Shown here: one piece after another, positions 7,328 through 15,797 of the stretch
Position numbering within the stretch: the first letter of the stretch is position 1
How the letters are laid out: each line of letters starts with the position of its first letter
From: Larkinella bovis
GTDB taxonomy: Bacteria > Bacteroidota > Bacteroidia > Cytophagales > Spirosomataceae
Direction: 5' to 3'
NCBI RefSeq assembly: GCF_042655385.1
Contig: NZ_JBHSMA010000014.1
Span: forward strand, 79,705-143,704
DNA length: 64,000 bases
Notes under the pieces: generated by a model
What the model saw: the letters and a program-made list of their open reading frames with translations, nothing else
Told to the model about the DNA's origin: nothing
The model's database searches: none
Program-made: the position numbers and the translations under genes

Positions 7328-7816
7328 ATGGCCATAGAAAGAGAACGGTCGTATACCTGGGAAGATCCGATGCAGGGCGCCCAGGCTGCTAAACAAATGT
7401 CCGGGTTAGAATACCTTCAGAGCATTCTGAATGGTGAAAACCCGTTGCCGCCCATCTGCCAGACGCTGGATTTCGACCCGGTGGCGATGGAGGAAGGCAA
7501 GGCGGTTTTTGCCGTCATCCCATCCGAATTTCATTACAACCCGATTGGCGTCGTCCACGGCGGATTGCTGAGTACGCTCTGCGATTCGGCGATGGGCTGT
7601 GCCATCCATACCAAACTGGCGGCCGGTGTGGGGTATACCACGCTTGAACTCAAAGTGAATCTGGTGCGGCCCGTGACGGCCAAAACCGGCAAACTGATTT
7701 GCACGGGCACGGTCATTCACGTAGGCCGGAGCGTGGCCACCGCCGAAGCCCGGGTCGAAGACGAGCAGGGAAAGCTCTACGCCCACGCGACTTCAACCTG
7801 TATGATATTTCAGTAA
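7328..7816 (+). CDS. PaaI-family hotdog thioesterase
   Basis: The 162-residue single hotdog domain carries the PaaI signature NPIGVVHGGLLSTLCDSAMG. HGG binds the CoA thioester and the Asp at the start of the long helix is the usual catalytic residue. The closing strand RVEDEQGKLYAHATSTCMI is also typical. Such enzymes hydrolyse aryl- or acyl-CoA thioesters. The start at 7328 (MAIERERSYTW) is chosen over an upstream in-frame codon at 7286, which would add an unconserved stretch overlapping a possible promoter. It is convergent with the SDR gene downstream. The physiological substrate is not evident from the neighbours. Confidence 0.88.
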   Translation: MAIERERSYTWEDPMQGAQAAKQMSGLEYLQSILNGENPLPPICQTLDFDPVAMEEGKAVFAVIPSEFHYNPIGVVHGGLLSTLCDSAMGCAIHTKLAAGVGYTTLELKVNLVRPVTAKTGKLICTGTVIHVGRSVATAEARVEDEQGKLYAHATSTCMIFQ

Positions 7817-7824
7817 AAGGAGAA

Positions 7825-7849
7825 AGGAGGAACGGTTTTCTTTCCTCCT
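7825..7849. terminator. Probable bidirectional terminator between thioesterase and SDR genes
   Basis: AGGAGGA (7825-7831) and TCCTCCT (7843-7849) are exact complements between two convergent genes, with further purine/pyrimidine pairing outside. The T-tract is weak. Confidence 0.45.
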
Positions 7850-7855
7850 GTCCTT

Positions 7856-8608
7856 TCATTTCCGATGAATCGTCGTGGCGGCAGCCTGAGCGGACGCCAG
7901 AATCGTCAGGTCAGCAATGGTGACGTGGGGTGGGGCTGTCACGGCGTAGACTACGGCATCGGCGATGTCGCTGGCCGTCAGGGGCGTAAAGCCTTCGTAT
8001 ACCTTGGCCGCCCGCGCTTCATCGCCTTTGAAGCGGACCATCGAAAACTCGGTTTCGACCGCTCCCGGTGCCACGTTGGTAACCTTAATCCCGTGCTGGG
8101 TCAGGTCCAGCCGCATCCCTTCGCTCAGGGCTTCGACGGCGGCTTTCGAAGCACAATAAACACCGCCGTTGGCATAGGTTTGTTTGCCGGCAATTGAACT
8201 GATGTTGACGATATGCCCGTGCCCGCGTTCCACCATGCCCGGCGAAATGGCTCTTGTAACGTACAGCAATCCTTTGACGTTACCGTCGATCATGGCGTCC
8301 CAGTCGTTGACGTCGCCTTCCTGAATAGGCCCCAGACCGTGGGCATTTCCGGCATTGTTGATGAGAATATCGACGGTTTTCCAGGCATCAGGCAAGGAAC
8401 CCAGGGCGGTTTCGACCGCCGACCGGTCGCGAACGTCAAACGTCAGGGTGTAGCATTCCGTCTGTTGGCCGAGGGTCTGTTGCAGTTCGTCCAATCGCTC
8501 CTGGCGTCGTCCACACAAAATCAGTCGGTAGTTCAGTTTGGCAAAAGCGTTGGCAATGGCGAGACCAATGCCGGAAGTGGCACCGGTAATCAGAGCTGTT
8601 GGGGTCAT
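7856..8608 (-). CDS. Short-chain dehydrogenase/reductase (YdfG-like classical SDR)
   Basis: This is a 250-residue Rossmann-fold oxidoreductase. TGATSGIGLAIANAF is the nucleotide-binding glycine motif and LCGRRQERL, with two Arg after strand beta-2, suggests NADP(H). NNAG, a catalytic Ser (NISSIAG) and YCASK provide the NNAG/S-Y-K machinery. The overall sequence resembles the YdfG/serine-3-dehydrogenase subgroup. It is monocistronic and convergent with the thioesterase. The substrate cannot be assigned. Confidence 0.9.
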   Translation of the reverse strand: MTPTALITGATSGIGLAIANAFAKLNYRLILCGRRQERLDELQQTLGQQTECYTLTFDVRDRSAVETALGSLPDAWKTVDILINNAGNAHGLGPIQEGDVNDWDAMIDGNVKGLLYVTRAISPGMVERGHGHIVNISSIAGKQTYANGGVYCASKAAVEALSEGMRLDLTQHGIKVTNVAPGAVETEFSMVRFKGDEARAAKVYEGFTPLTASDIADAVVYAVTAPPHVTIADLTILASAQAAATTIHRK

Positions 8609-8760
8609 GTTGGAATCATTAAACGTTGGCGAATTTGGTGTATAAATACATGCTCATTTGGATAAATCAAAGTCCACCCGGTCTTTCCGAGGATTTCGGC
8701 GGTTTGAATGGGAATAATTCAGCGTTTCTTTTCTACCTTGGGGTATTAGATTCCTGATTG

Positions 8761-9951
8761 ATGAACGCACTTTTTTCCTTTGTTTTACTGGTTGTTCTCT
8801 TGCTTCAACCCGCCGATCGGCTGACCCGGAAAGCCCATAAAATTCATGAACGGGTATTGACACTCGACACGCACGCCGATGCGCCGATCAACATGGTCAA
8901 AGACGGTTTTGATGTGGGCGAGCGGCACGACCGGGTGCGGGATCAGTCGCAAATTGATTTTCCCCGGATGAAGGAAGGCGGAATGGACGCCATGTTTTTT
9001 GCGGTTTATCTGGCGCAGGGACCCCGTACGCCCGCAGGCCATGCCGAGGCTAAAGCCAACGCCCTCCGGATTTTTCAGCGCATTCACGATGCGCTGAAGA
9101 AACATCCCGATCAGGCCGAACTGGCCACAACACCGGCTGATGCTTACCGGATCGAAAAAGCCGGAAAGCGGGCGGTTTTTATCGGCATGGAAAACGGGTA
9201 TCCGGTGGGAGAAGACCTGTCCTTACTGAAAACCTATTACGACCTGGGCTGCCGGTACATCACCCTTTCACATTTTGCCAACAACGCCATTTGTGACTCT
9301 GCCACCGACCCCGACGGTCCGTTGCACAACGGCCTGAGTCCGTTTGGGCGCAAGGTGGTGCAGGAAATGAACCGGCTGGGCATTCTCATCGATGTTTCGC
9401 ACGTTTCCGATAAATCATTTTACGACGCGCTGGAAGTATCGAAAGCGCCGTTGATTGCGTCGCACTCCAACGCCCGCGCGCTTTGCAATTTCCCGCGGAA
9501 CATGACCGACGATATGATCAAAGCCCTGGCGGCCAAAGGGGGCGTCATCCAGGTTAATTTTGTAAGCGATTACCTCCGGAAACCGTCGGACGAACACCGG
9601 CAGGCCCTGAATGCGGTCCGGATGTCGGGGGTGGGGCGCGTGGTGACACCCGCCATGCAGGCACAGCTCGATGCCAAAGCCGATTCCATCCAGAAGCGGT
9701 ACGCCTACGAGCGGGCCAGTGTGGCCGATATCGTCAAACACATCGACCATATTGTGCGCCTGGTCGGGATCGATCATGTCGGCATCGGCAGCGATTTCGA
9801 CGGGGGCGGGGGCGTCAACGGTATGGAAGACGTCACCCAGATCGAGGCCCTGACGCTGGAACTGGTGCGTAAAGGCTATTCCGAAAAGGATATTGCCAAA
9901 ATCTGGGGCGGGAATCTGCTGCGGGTGTTGGGGCAGGCTAAAAAAGAGTAA
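8761..9951 (+). CDS. Secreted M19 (renal dipeptidase family) dipeptidase
   Basis: The 396-residue protein has an N-terminal hydrophobic signal (NALFSFVLLVVLLLQPADR). The M19 zinc-enzyme elements follow: TLDTHADAP (HxD), a bridging Glu in GMENGYPVG, DVSHVSDKSFYDAL, SHSNARALCNFPRNM, and GSDFDGGGG near the C-terminus. Family enzymes cleave dipeptides, sometimes with D-residues, in the periplasm or on the membrane. The start is the ATG at 8761 rather than the TTG just before it. It ends six bases before the end of the convergent Wzi-like gene. Confidence 0.92.
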   Translation: MNALFSFVLLVVLLLQPADRLTRKAHKIHERVLTLDTHADAPINMVKDGFDVGERHDRVRDQSQIDFPRMKEGGMDAMFFAVYLAQGPRTPAGHAEAKANALRIFQRIHDALKKHPDQAELATTPADAYRIEKAGKRAVFIGMENGYPVGEDLSLLKTYYDLGCRYITLSHFANNAICDSATDPDGPLHNGLSPFGRKVVQEMNRLGILIDVSHVSDKSFYDALEVSKAPLIASHSNARALCNFPRNMTDDMIKALAAKGGVIQVNFVSDYLRKPSDEHRQALNAVRMSGVGRVVTPAMQAQLDAKADSIQKRYAYERASVADIVKHIDHIVRLVGIDHVGIGSDFDGGGGVNGMEDVTQIEALTLELVRKGYSEKDIAKIWGGNLLRVLGQAKKE

Positions 9952-9957
9952 CGTCCC

Positions 9958-11490
9958 TTAAAGCCGTCCCGGCGGTTTTTGGGGAACGCGGGCACCCGCC
10001 GTTTGCCAGATGGTTTTCCGAAGGCTGATAAAACCGCCCGTTGCATTCTCATAAAGTTGCCCCGAATCGACCGCCAGGGCGGCTGTCAGCCAGGTATCAC
10101 CGAGCCAGTTGAGCGGCATGCCGAGTTGCACGATCGACGACCACTGGGGCAGGGTTTTGCGGAACGGAAAGTTATACGTTCCCTTATTTTCACTATAGGA
10201 CACTTTGGCAATGAGCTGAAGCTGTCCTGCCAGGGTTGCCTGAAGGCCGACATGAGCCATCCTGACCCGGTTGTTATTCACCATATAACCGATCCGGTTT
10301 TCGGGTTTAGCGTCAATCAGGCGGGTTAAAAACGGTGTTCCAATGACGCGGTTTCTATAAATCCAGCCTTCCTGGTACTGGGCGTGGTTAAAATTATTGT
10401 CGCCACCCCAGCCGAATTGCAAATTCTTCAGGTTCGGATCCCCACTTTGGAAAACCGTAGTCAGGTACTCAAGGTTGATTCCATTTATCTGAATAAAGGT
10501 GTTGGCGGGTCTGGTATTGCGTAAACGAATACCGTATAAACCGTCCGGGACGTTCTGGAGAAGAAAGCTGGAAGCATCTTCAAAGGAATGCTGGTGGTAC
10601 GCCAGAAGATGAAAACCGGAAAGCGACGTTTCCAGCGCGAAATCGGTGCTGCCGACGTGGTTTCCGTACATGTTTTCCCAGTCAAATTTGGTTATGCGGT
10701 CATTATTCAAACCGTTGGTACGGATGGCAAACATGACATTGGGCAAATCACTGAGCCGATTGGGCATCTGACCATTGATGGCAATTGAATTATCCGGCAA
10801 ATGGTCGGTATGACCGGCCCATTGTACGTGGTGATTAAGGCCGACATAAAAGCGTACCCGCGCGGAAGGTCTGCCGATCCGAAACGTAACGGCTTTCTGG
10901 TGCAGGTAGGAGCGTTTCACGTACCAGGTATTGCCAAACCAGCCGTGCGCGATGAATGCGTTGACGGCGAGCCAGCTTCCTGATCGGAATGGGAGGAATC
11001 CCCGGGTGCCGATCTGAATTTTCGGTAGCGGTAACGCGTTTCCCGACCAGCCATACGAACCGGAGGAAAGCGTAGAGTCGATCAGTCCGATCACTTCGCG
11101 TCGCCGACCGGCGAGCAGGACGAGCCCGCGGTGGGTGAGTTTGAGGTATGCTTCGGGCAGCAGGACCGTACTGTTTTTTTCGGCATTCGCAACGCCCTCA
11201 GCGGCATACGACAGTGTCCATTCCCGGCCCGGATGAATAAACGACCGAACCGATGTCGTGTCTGTTAGCAGGAGCGAACCCTGGACGCCAAGCCGGAGGG
11301 TGCCACCGGGGCCTGACAAGGGAATCGTGCCATATTGATTGGCTCTTAACCAAAAGGGAATTCGTTCGGTGGTTGAACCGAAAGTGCCAACTTCCGCGTA
11401 CCCAACAGCCTGGTGGGGGGGGGCTGGTTGCGCCCAGCCAACGAATGAAGAAAGAATAAATAAAAGAGGTAGACAGTAGCGTTTTTCCAT
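9958..11490 (-). CDS. Wzi-family capsule-assembly outer-membrane protein
   Basis: The 510-residue product has a cleavable signal peptide (LPLLFILSSFVGWAQ). It begins with the Wzi-like opening EVGTFGSTTERIPFWLRANQYG, followed by many amphipathic beta strands. Wzi of Klebsiella is an 18-stranded outer-membrane lectin that anchors capsule; Bacteroidota carry longer, divergent homologues of unproven role. No polysaccharide synthesis genes lie nearby, so a link to a capsule is inference. It is transcribed alone on the minus strand; upstream lies a bidirectional terminator shared with the bacilliredoxin gene. Confidence 0.8.
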   Translation of the reverse strand: MEKRYCLPLLFILSSFVGWAQPAPPHQAVGYAEVGTFGSTTERIPFWLRANQYGTIPLSGPGGTLRLGVQGSLLLTDTTSVRSFIHPGREWTLSYAAEGVANAEKNSTVLLPEAYLKLTHRGLVLLAGRRREVIGLIDSTLSSGSYGWSGNALPLPKIQIGTRGFLPFRSGSWLAVNAFIAHGWFGNTWYVKRSYLHQKAVTFRIGRPSARVRFYVGLNHHVQWAGHTDHLPDNSIAINGQMPNRLSDLPNVMFAIRTNGLNNDRITKFDWENMYGNHVGSTDFALETSLSGFHLLAYHQHSFEDASSFLLQNVPDGLYGIRLRNTRPANTFIQINGINLEYLTTVFQSGDPNLKNLQFGWGGDNNFNHAQYQEGWIYRNRVIGTPFLTRLIDAKPENRIGYMVNNNRVRMAHVGLQATLAGQLQLIAKVSYSENKGTYNFPFRKTLPQWSSIVQLGMPLNWLGDTWLTAALAVDSGQLYENATGGFISLRKTIWQTAGARVPQKPPGRL

Positions 11491-11561
11491 GCAACAAAAA
11501 AAACAAATGTTTATGTTATTGCAACATTAGTTACATCTACGGATGACGAAACCTCAAAAAA

Positions 11562-11592
11562 GAAAAACCGGTAGTGAAAAACTACCGGTTTT
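11562..11592. terminator. Intrinsic terminator of the bacilliredoxin gene
   Basis: AAAACCGGTAGT and ACTACCGGTTTT flank a GAAAA loop. On the minus strand the stem is followed by TTTTTCTTTTTT. It lies 22 bases after the bacilliredoxin stop codon. Confidence 0.8.
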
Positions 11593-11613
11593 CGATTGGT
11601 TAAATGTACTTGC

Positions 11614-12039
11614 TTAGGCTTTTTCGCAGAATTCTTCGAAAGCCATTTCAAGGTGCTGGGCGATCATCTGCGCCGAACGGCCTTCAATGTGGTGCCGTTC
11701 AATGAAATGAACCAACTCACCGTCCTTGAAAATCCCGATGGAGGGCGACGACGGCGGATACGGCAGCAGGTATTCCCGCATCCGGGCGGTCGCATCAAAA
11801 TCGACACCGGCAAAAACCGTCACCAGTTTATCGGGTTTAATATCACTCAGGGCCAAAGCTGCTTTCACACCCGGACGAGCCGCACCAGCCGCACAGCCAC
11901 AAACCGAGTTAACGACCACCAGCATGGTGCCTTCGGCGTTTTGCATTACGTCATCGACCTTCTCGGCGGTATTCAGGTCCTCGAAACCGACGCTGAGCAG
12001 TTCGTCCTTCATCGGGGCAACTAAATGAGGAGGATACAT
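11614..12039 (-). CDS. BrxA/BrxB-family bacilliredoxin
   Basis: The 141-residue thioredoxin-fold protein belongs to the YphP/YqiW (DUF1094) family. The family active site CGC is at residues 47-49 (VVNSVCGCAAGAARPG). Bacilliredoxins remove bacillithiol from mixed disulfides, so a low-molecular-weight thiol system of that type is implied but not visible here. It precedes the wzi-like gene and lies downstream of the suf cluster on the same strand. This position suggests a role in thiol redox control near iron-sulfur assembly, which is inference. It has its own terminator; a promoter in the 117-base upstream gap was not recognised. Confidence 0.92.
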   Translation of the reverse strand: MYPPHLVAPMKDELLSVGFEDLNTAEKVDDVMQNAEGTMLVVVNSVCGCAAGAARPGVKAALALSDIKPDKLVTVFAGVDFDATARMREYLLPYPPSSPSIGIFKDGELVHFIERHHIEGRSAQMIAQHLEMAFEEFCEKA

Positions 12040-12156
12040 CGTAGTATATTTAAAAGTTTATGGTAACTAAATTGTTATGGCTAAAAATGGTTTGCTGGCT
12101 AAAAGGCAATTCACCATTTCGCCAGTATAACCATTCCATGACTCTAACCGTTCCTT

Positions 12157-12480
12157 TTACATGAACCCGAGTTCGAGTTTCGCTACTTCCGACATCATCT
12201 CGGTCGAGTAGGGGGGATCGAAGGTCAGTTCAACGCTCACGTCATTAACGCCCTCGATGGCCCGCACTTTGGCTTCAATCTCTCCCGGAATAGTTCCGGC
12301 CGATGGGCAGGAAGGCGAGGTGAGGGTCATCAGGATATAGACGTTATTGATCGGAAAAACCTTGATGTCGTAAATCAGGCCCAGTTCGTAGACATCGACC
12401 GGAATTTCCGGATCGTACACTTCTTTCAGGGCTTTGACAACTTCTTCTTTCAGTTCAGACTCATTCATGACAGTTTCCAT
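12157..12480 (-). CDS. DUF59/MIP18-family iron-sulfur assembly protein (SufT-like)
   Basis: The 107-residue protein is a single MIP18/DUF59 domain. It has the family segment VYDPEIPVDVYELGLIYDI and a reactive cysteine in TSPSCPSAGTIPG, followed by the VSVELTFDPPY strand. Such proteins help mature iron-sulfur proteins and are usual last members of suf operons in Bacteroidota. Its ATG overlaps the TAA stop of sufE (TAATG), which shows tight translational coupling. An internal Met at residue 5 is an alternative start. Confidence 0.9.
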   Translation of the reverse strand: METVMNESELKEEVVKALKEVYDPEIPVDVYELGLIYDIKVFPINNVYILMTLTSPSCPSAGTIPGEIEAKVRAIEGVNDVSVELTFDPPYSTEMMSEVAKLELGFM

Positions 12481-12929
12481 TAAAGCGTTGACTGCTCGGC
12501 AGCCTGGTTTTTACCGGCCTGGAAGGCGGCAAATTGTTTCATTTGTTGAATCATCGAAGCCAGTCCACCAGCGCGCCGGGAGGTTACTAAAGTACTCAAA
12601 CCGATGCGATCGATGAAATACAAATCGGCCTGGGCAATTGCTTCCGGTTTTTCATCCGACAGAATCCGGATCAACAGACTCACCAGGCCTTTGCTGATCT
12701 GGGCCGTCGGTTCACTGTCGGCTTCAAAATGAACCGTATTCCCCTGCATTTCGGAATGCAGCCAGACCTTCGACTGGCAACCCCGAATCAGGTTATCGTC
12801 GGTTTGGAACTGCTCCGGCATGGGCGGTAGTTTTTTGCCCAGGTCAATGATGTATTGTGTTTTATCGAGCTGATCGTCAAACAGATCAAATTCCTCGATA
12901 ATCTCGTCCTGTTTTTCGTTGATCGTCAT
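12480..12929 (-). CDS. sufE: SufE-family sulfur acceptor
   Basis: The 149-residue SufE/CsdE-like protein has the conserved cysteine in LIRGCQSKVWL, which accepts persulfide sulfur from SufS, and the IDRIGLSTLVTSRRAGGLASM helix typical of the family. It lies between sufS and the DUF59 gene, 99 bases after sufS, and its stop overlaps the next start. It would stimulate SufS and pass sulfur to the SufBCD scaffold in the cytoplasm. Confidence 0.94.
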   Translation of the reverse strand: MTINEKQDEIIEEFDLFDDQLDKTQYIIDLGKKLPPMPEQFQTDDNLIRGCQSKVWLHSEMQGNTVHFEADSEPTAQISKGLVSLLIRILSDEKPEAIAQADLYFIDRIGLSTLVTSRRAGGLASMIQQMKQFAAFQAGKNQAAEQSTL

Positions 12930-13028
12930 TTTATAACGTGCCCAGAGGTCTTCCCATCGGACGAATAGCTACCGCTTTGGTGGTAGAATCTTGATAAATT
13001 CCGTGACCATGATGTTTGCGCGTTAAGC

Positions 13029-14267
13029 TTACCGCATCATTTTCTGAACCCGGTGCAAACCCTGCACCAGCCGGTCGATTTCCTCTTTGGTATTGTAAAC
13101 CGCAAAGGAAGCCCGGGTGGTTCCCGTAATGTTAAACCGACGCATTAGGGGCTGGGTGCAGTGGTGGCCCGTCCGGACGGCGATGCCCTGCTGATCGAGA
13201 ATAACGCCCGTATCCTGGTGATGGATCCCGTCGAGCACGAACGAAACGACACTGATTTTATCCGGTCCCTGACCAATAATCCGTAAACCGTCGATGCTTT
13301 CCAGGGCTTCGGTGGCGTATTCGAGCAGGTGATGTTCGTAGGCGGCTACCTTTTGCTTGCCGAGGTTTTCAAGGTATTCCAGCGCGGCATACACCGCAAT
13401 TACGTCGGCAATATTCGGGGTTCCGGCTTCGAACTTGTAGGGCAGGTCGTTGTAGGTGGTTTTCTCGAACGTGACCTCCTTGATCATTTCGCCCCCACCG
13501 CGCCAGGGTGGCATGGCCTCCAGTACCGCGCGCTTGCCGTACAACACCCCCATGCCCGTCGGGCCGTAGAGTTTATGCGCCGAAAAGACGTAAAAATCCG
13601 GATCCAGTTCCTGCACGTCGATGTCGATGTGTGAACTGGCCTGGGCGCCATCCACCAGCACTTTGGCGCCAACGGCATGGGCTTTCTCGATGATGGTTTT
13701 CACCGGATTGATGATGCCCATCGCATTCGAAACATGGACTACCGAAACAAATTTGGTTCGTTCGGAGAGCAGTTTTTCGTATTCTTCCAGAATCAGATTG
13801 CCCTTGTCGTCGATGGGAATTACTTTCAGCACACACCCGTTTTCCTCGCACACCATCTGCCAGGGGACAATGTTCGAGTGGTGCTCCATCGTGGTGATGA
13901 TGATCTCATCCCCTTCCTTTAAAAACCGCCGACCGTAGGTTTGCGCCACCAGGTTGATGCCGTCGGTCGTGCCGTAGGTAAAGATGATCTCTTCCACCTG
14001 GGCCGCATTCAGGAATTGCTGAATGGCCCGGCGCGACGCTTCGAAGGCAGACGTTGCCTTCTCGGCCAGGGTGTGAATACCGCGGTGGATATTCGCATTA
14101 TAGCCCTCGTAATACCGCGCCAGGGCGTTGAGCACCGGCAGCGGTTTTTGCGTGGTGGCCGCATTATCGAAATAAACCAGTTGCCGACCGTTCACGACCT
14201 GATCGAGAATCGGAAAGTCCCGGCGAATGGCTTCTATATCAAGGATTTCGTGGGGCGCGATTTGCAT
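13029..14267 (-). CDS. sufS: SufS cysteine desulfurase
   Basis: The 412-residue group II cysteine desulfurase binds pyridoxal phosphate through the Lys in SAHKLYGPTGMGVLYGK. It has the active-site Cys in RTGHHCTQPLMRRF with the short loop of SufS-type enzymes, and the DNAATTQKP N-terminal motif. It converts cysteine to alanine and transfers sulfane sulfur to SufE. It follows sufD on the same strand; the 107-base gap holds an inverted heptamer repeat. Confidence 0.96.
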   Translation of the reverse strand: MQIAPHEILDIEAIRRDFPILDQVVNGRQLVYFDNAATTQKPLPVLNALARYYEGYNANIHRGIHTLAEKATSAFEASRRAIQQFLNAAQVEEIIFTYGTTDGINLVAQTYGRRFLKEGDEIIITTMEHHSNIVPWQMVCEENGCVLKVIPIDDKGNLILEEYEKLLSERTKFVSVVHVSNAMGIINPVKTIIEKAHAVGAKVLVDGAQASSHIDIDVQELDPDFYVFSAHKLYGPTGMGVLYGKRAVLEAMPPWRGGGEMIKEVTFEKTTYNDLPYKFEAGTPNIADVIAVYAALEYLENLGKQKVAAYEHHLLEYATEALESIDGLRIIGQGPDKISVVSFVLDGIHHQDTGVILDQQGIAVRTGHHCTQPLMRRFNITGTTRASFAVYNTKEEIDRLVQGLHRVQKMMR

Positions 14268-14270
14268 AAG

Positions 14271-14363
14271 GAGTTATGAGTTATGAGTGAAGAGTTATGA
14301 GTTATGAGTTGCTCCGCCAAATGGAATGCGTCAGCCAACTCTTAACTGTTAACTCATAACTCT
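14271..14363. repeat. Inverted heptamer-repeat element between sufD and sufS
   Basis: The left arm 14271-14310 consists of GAGTTAT-type 7-base units in tandem. The right arm 14337-14363 holds the complementary AACTCAT/AACTCTT units. The element starts four bases from the sufS start and ends 12 bases from the sufD stop, so it would be transcribed and could fold within the suf mRNA. The same unit family is found at 15711-15791. Confidence 0.8.
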
Positions 14364-14374
14364 TACTTCGTTAA

Positions 14375-15694
14375 TTATCGTGCGAGTTTGGCCTGAATCC
14401 GGCGTTCGATCTGTTCGCGCAGAGGATCGATTTTGATCTTCTGGATCACGTCTTCGGCAAAGGCATACATCAGCAGCGACTGGGCTTCTTCTTTCGGAAT
14501 CCCGCGTGAACGCAGGTAAAACAGGGCTTCCTCGTTCAGTTTTCCGGTAGTCGTCCCGTGCGAACACTTGACGTCGTCGGCGAAGATTTCCAGCTGCGGT
14601 TTGGTATTCATCGATGCTTCGTTCGAGAGCACCACATTTTTGCACGATTGGTAGGCGTTGGTTTTCTGCGCATCTTCCTGCACGAAAATCTTGCCGTTGA
14701 AAACCCCGGTCGAGCGGTCTTCCAGAATGCCCTTATACAGTTCGTTGCTGTGGGAGTTCGGTTTGCGGTGATCGACCAGTGTATGGTTGTCGATATGCTG
14801 CCGGCCGTTCGGGAAATACAAACCGTACATGTGCGCTTCGCAGTTCGAGCCGTCGAGCGCAATGTTGAGGTTGTTGCGGATAAAACCGCCATCGAGCGTC
14901 ACCGTGGCGGAGTAAAAATAGCTGTTATCTTTCTGATCGACCTGTGTGGTGCCGATGTGATAGGCCATATCCGATTCGTTCTGGACCTTGTAGTATTCCA
15001 TCCGGGCCTCGGTATCCAGCACAATTTCCGTGACCACGTTCGTAAAACTGGCCTGATCGCCCAGCGTTCGGAACGACTCGGCTATTTTGACTTCGGCGTT
15101 TTTATGGACGATGAACAGATTACGCGGCTGGGAGGCCACATTAACCTGCCGGGCGTCGGAAATAAACCGCAGAATGGTCGGGGCTTCGACGGTGGTATGC
15201 GCCGGAACCTGGATTACAACGCCTTCGTTGGCAAACGCGGTATTCAAGGCCGTAAAGGCGTTCGACTGATAATCAGCGTATTGAGCGAAGTATTTCGTCA
15301 GTACATCCGGGGCGGTTTTAATGGCTTCGGCCAGCGGAGTGATGGATAGCTGGTCGGTGGGGCTGACAATTTTGGATAAGTGTGGCTGATAATGCCCGTT
15401 GACAAAATACAGCACGTTCCCTTCCAGCCGCGACGATTCCAGCTGCGCCAGATCCTCCGCCGTTACCTCAGAAACCGCATTAAACTCGAAAACCTCCTTG
15501 ATCAAAGGATTGACGTTCGTATACTTCCACTCTTCGTGCTTGACCGTCGGAAAACCCAGCCGATCGAACTGGTTGAGTGCTTCCCGCCGGATTTGGTGTA
15601 AAGCCGATTTGCTGGCACCGTTCATGCGCTCTTCCGAGGCCTGAAAATCCGCCAGCAGCTTGGACTTAAGATCGTTATTGGGCTGATTATTCAT
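14375..15694 (-). CDS. sufD: SufD subunit of the iron-sulfur scaffold
   Basis: The 439-residue protein belongs to the SufB/SufD family: an N-terminal helical domain with GFPTVKHEEWKYTNV, a central right-handed beta-helix, and a C-terminal helical domain (SRGIPKEEAQSLLMYAFAEDVI) that contacts SufC. The conserved His in ADDVKCSHGTTTGKL is the SufD residue needed for scaffold assembly. It pairs with SufC and SufB in the SufBC2D complex. SufB is not encoded in this window. The gene lies between two heptamer-repeat elements. Confidence 0.94.
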   Translation of the reverse strand: MNNQPNNDLKSKLLADFQASEERMNGASKSALHQIRREALNQFDRLGFPTVKHEEWKYTNVNPLIKEVFEFNAVSEVTAEDLAQLESSRLEGNVLYFVNGHYQPHLSKIVSPTDQLSITPLAEAIKTAPDVLTKYFAQYADYQSNAFTALNTAFANEGVVIQVPAHTTVEAPTILRFISDARQVNVASQPRNLFIVHKNAEVKIAESFRTLGDQASFTNVVTEIVLDTEARMEYYKVQNESDMAYHIGTTQVDQKDNSYFYSATVTLDGGFIRNNLNIALDGSNCEAHMYGLYFPNGRQHIDNHTLVDHRKPNSHSNELYKGILEDRSTGVFNGKIFVQEDAQKTNAYQSCKNVVLSNEASMNTKPQLEIFADDVKCSHGTTTGKLNEEALFYLRSRGIPKEEAQSLLMYAFAEDVIQKIKIDPLREQIERRIQAKLAR

Positions 15695-15710
15695 TCTGAG
15701 TCAGTTAGGA

Positions 15711-15791
15711 GTTAAGAGTGAAGAGTTATGAGTTAAAAGTAGACCCGTAAGCCTGGGCCAGCTCATAATTCATAACTCGTAACTCATAACT
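15711..15791. repeat. Inverted heptamer-repeat element between sufC and sufD
   Basis: The left arm (about 15711-15740) contains GAGTTAAGAGTGAAGAG-type units and the right arm (about 15760-15791) contains CTCATAATTCATAACTC-type units. Together they can form an imperfect hairpin in the 103-base gap between sufC (stop 15798) and sufD (start 15694). The repeat family is the same as at 14271-14363. Confidence 0.78.
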
Positions 15792-15797
15792 AAAAAA

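Noticed and set aside
14558..15349. 263-codon plus-strand frame opposite sufD
   Set aside because: It is fully antisense to sufD, whose family motifs are clear.
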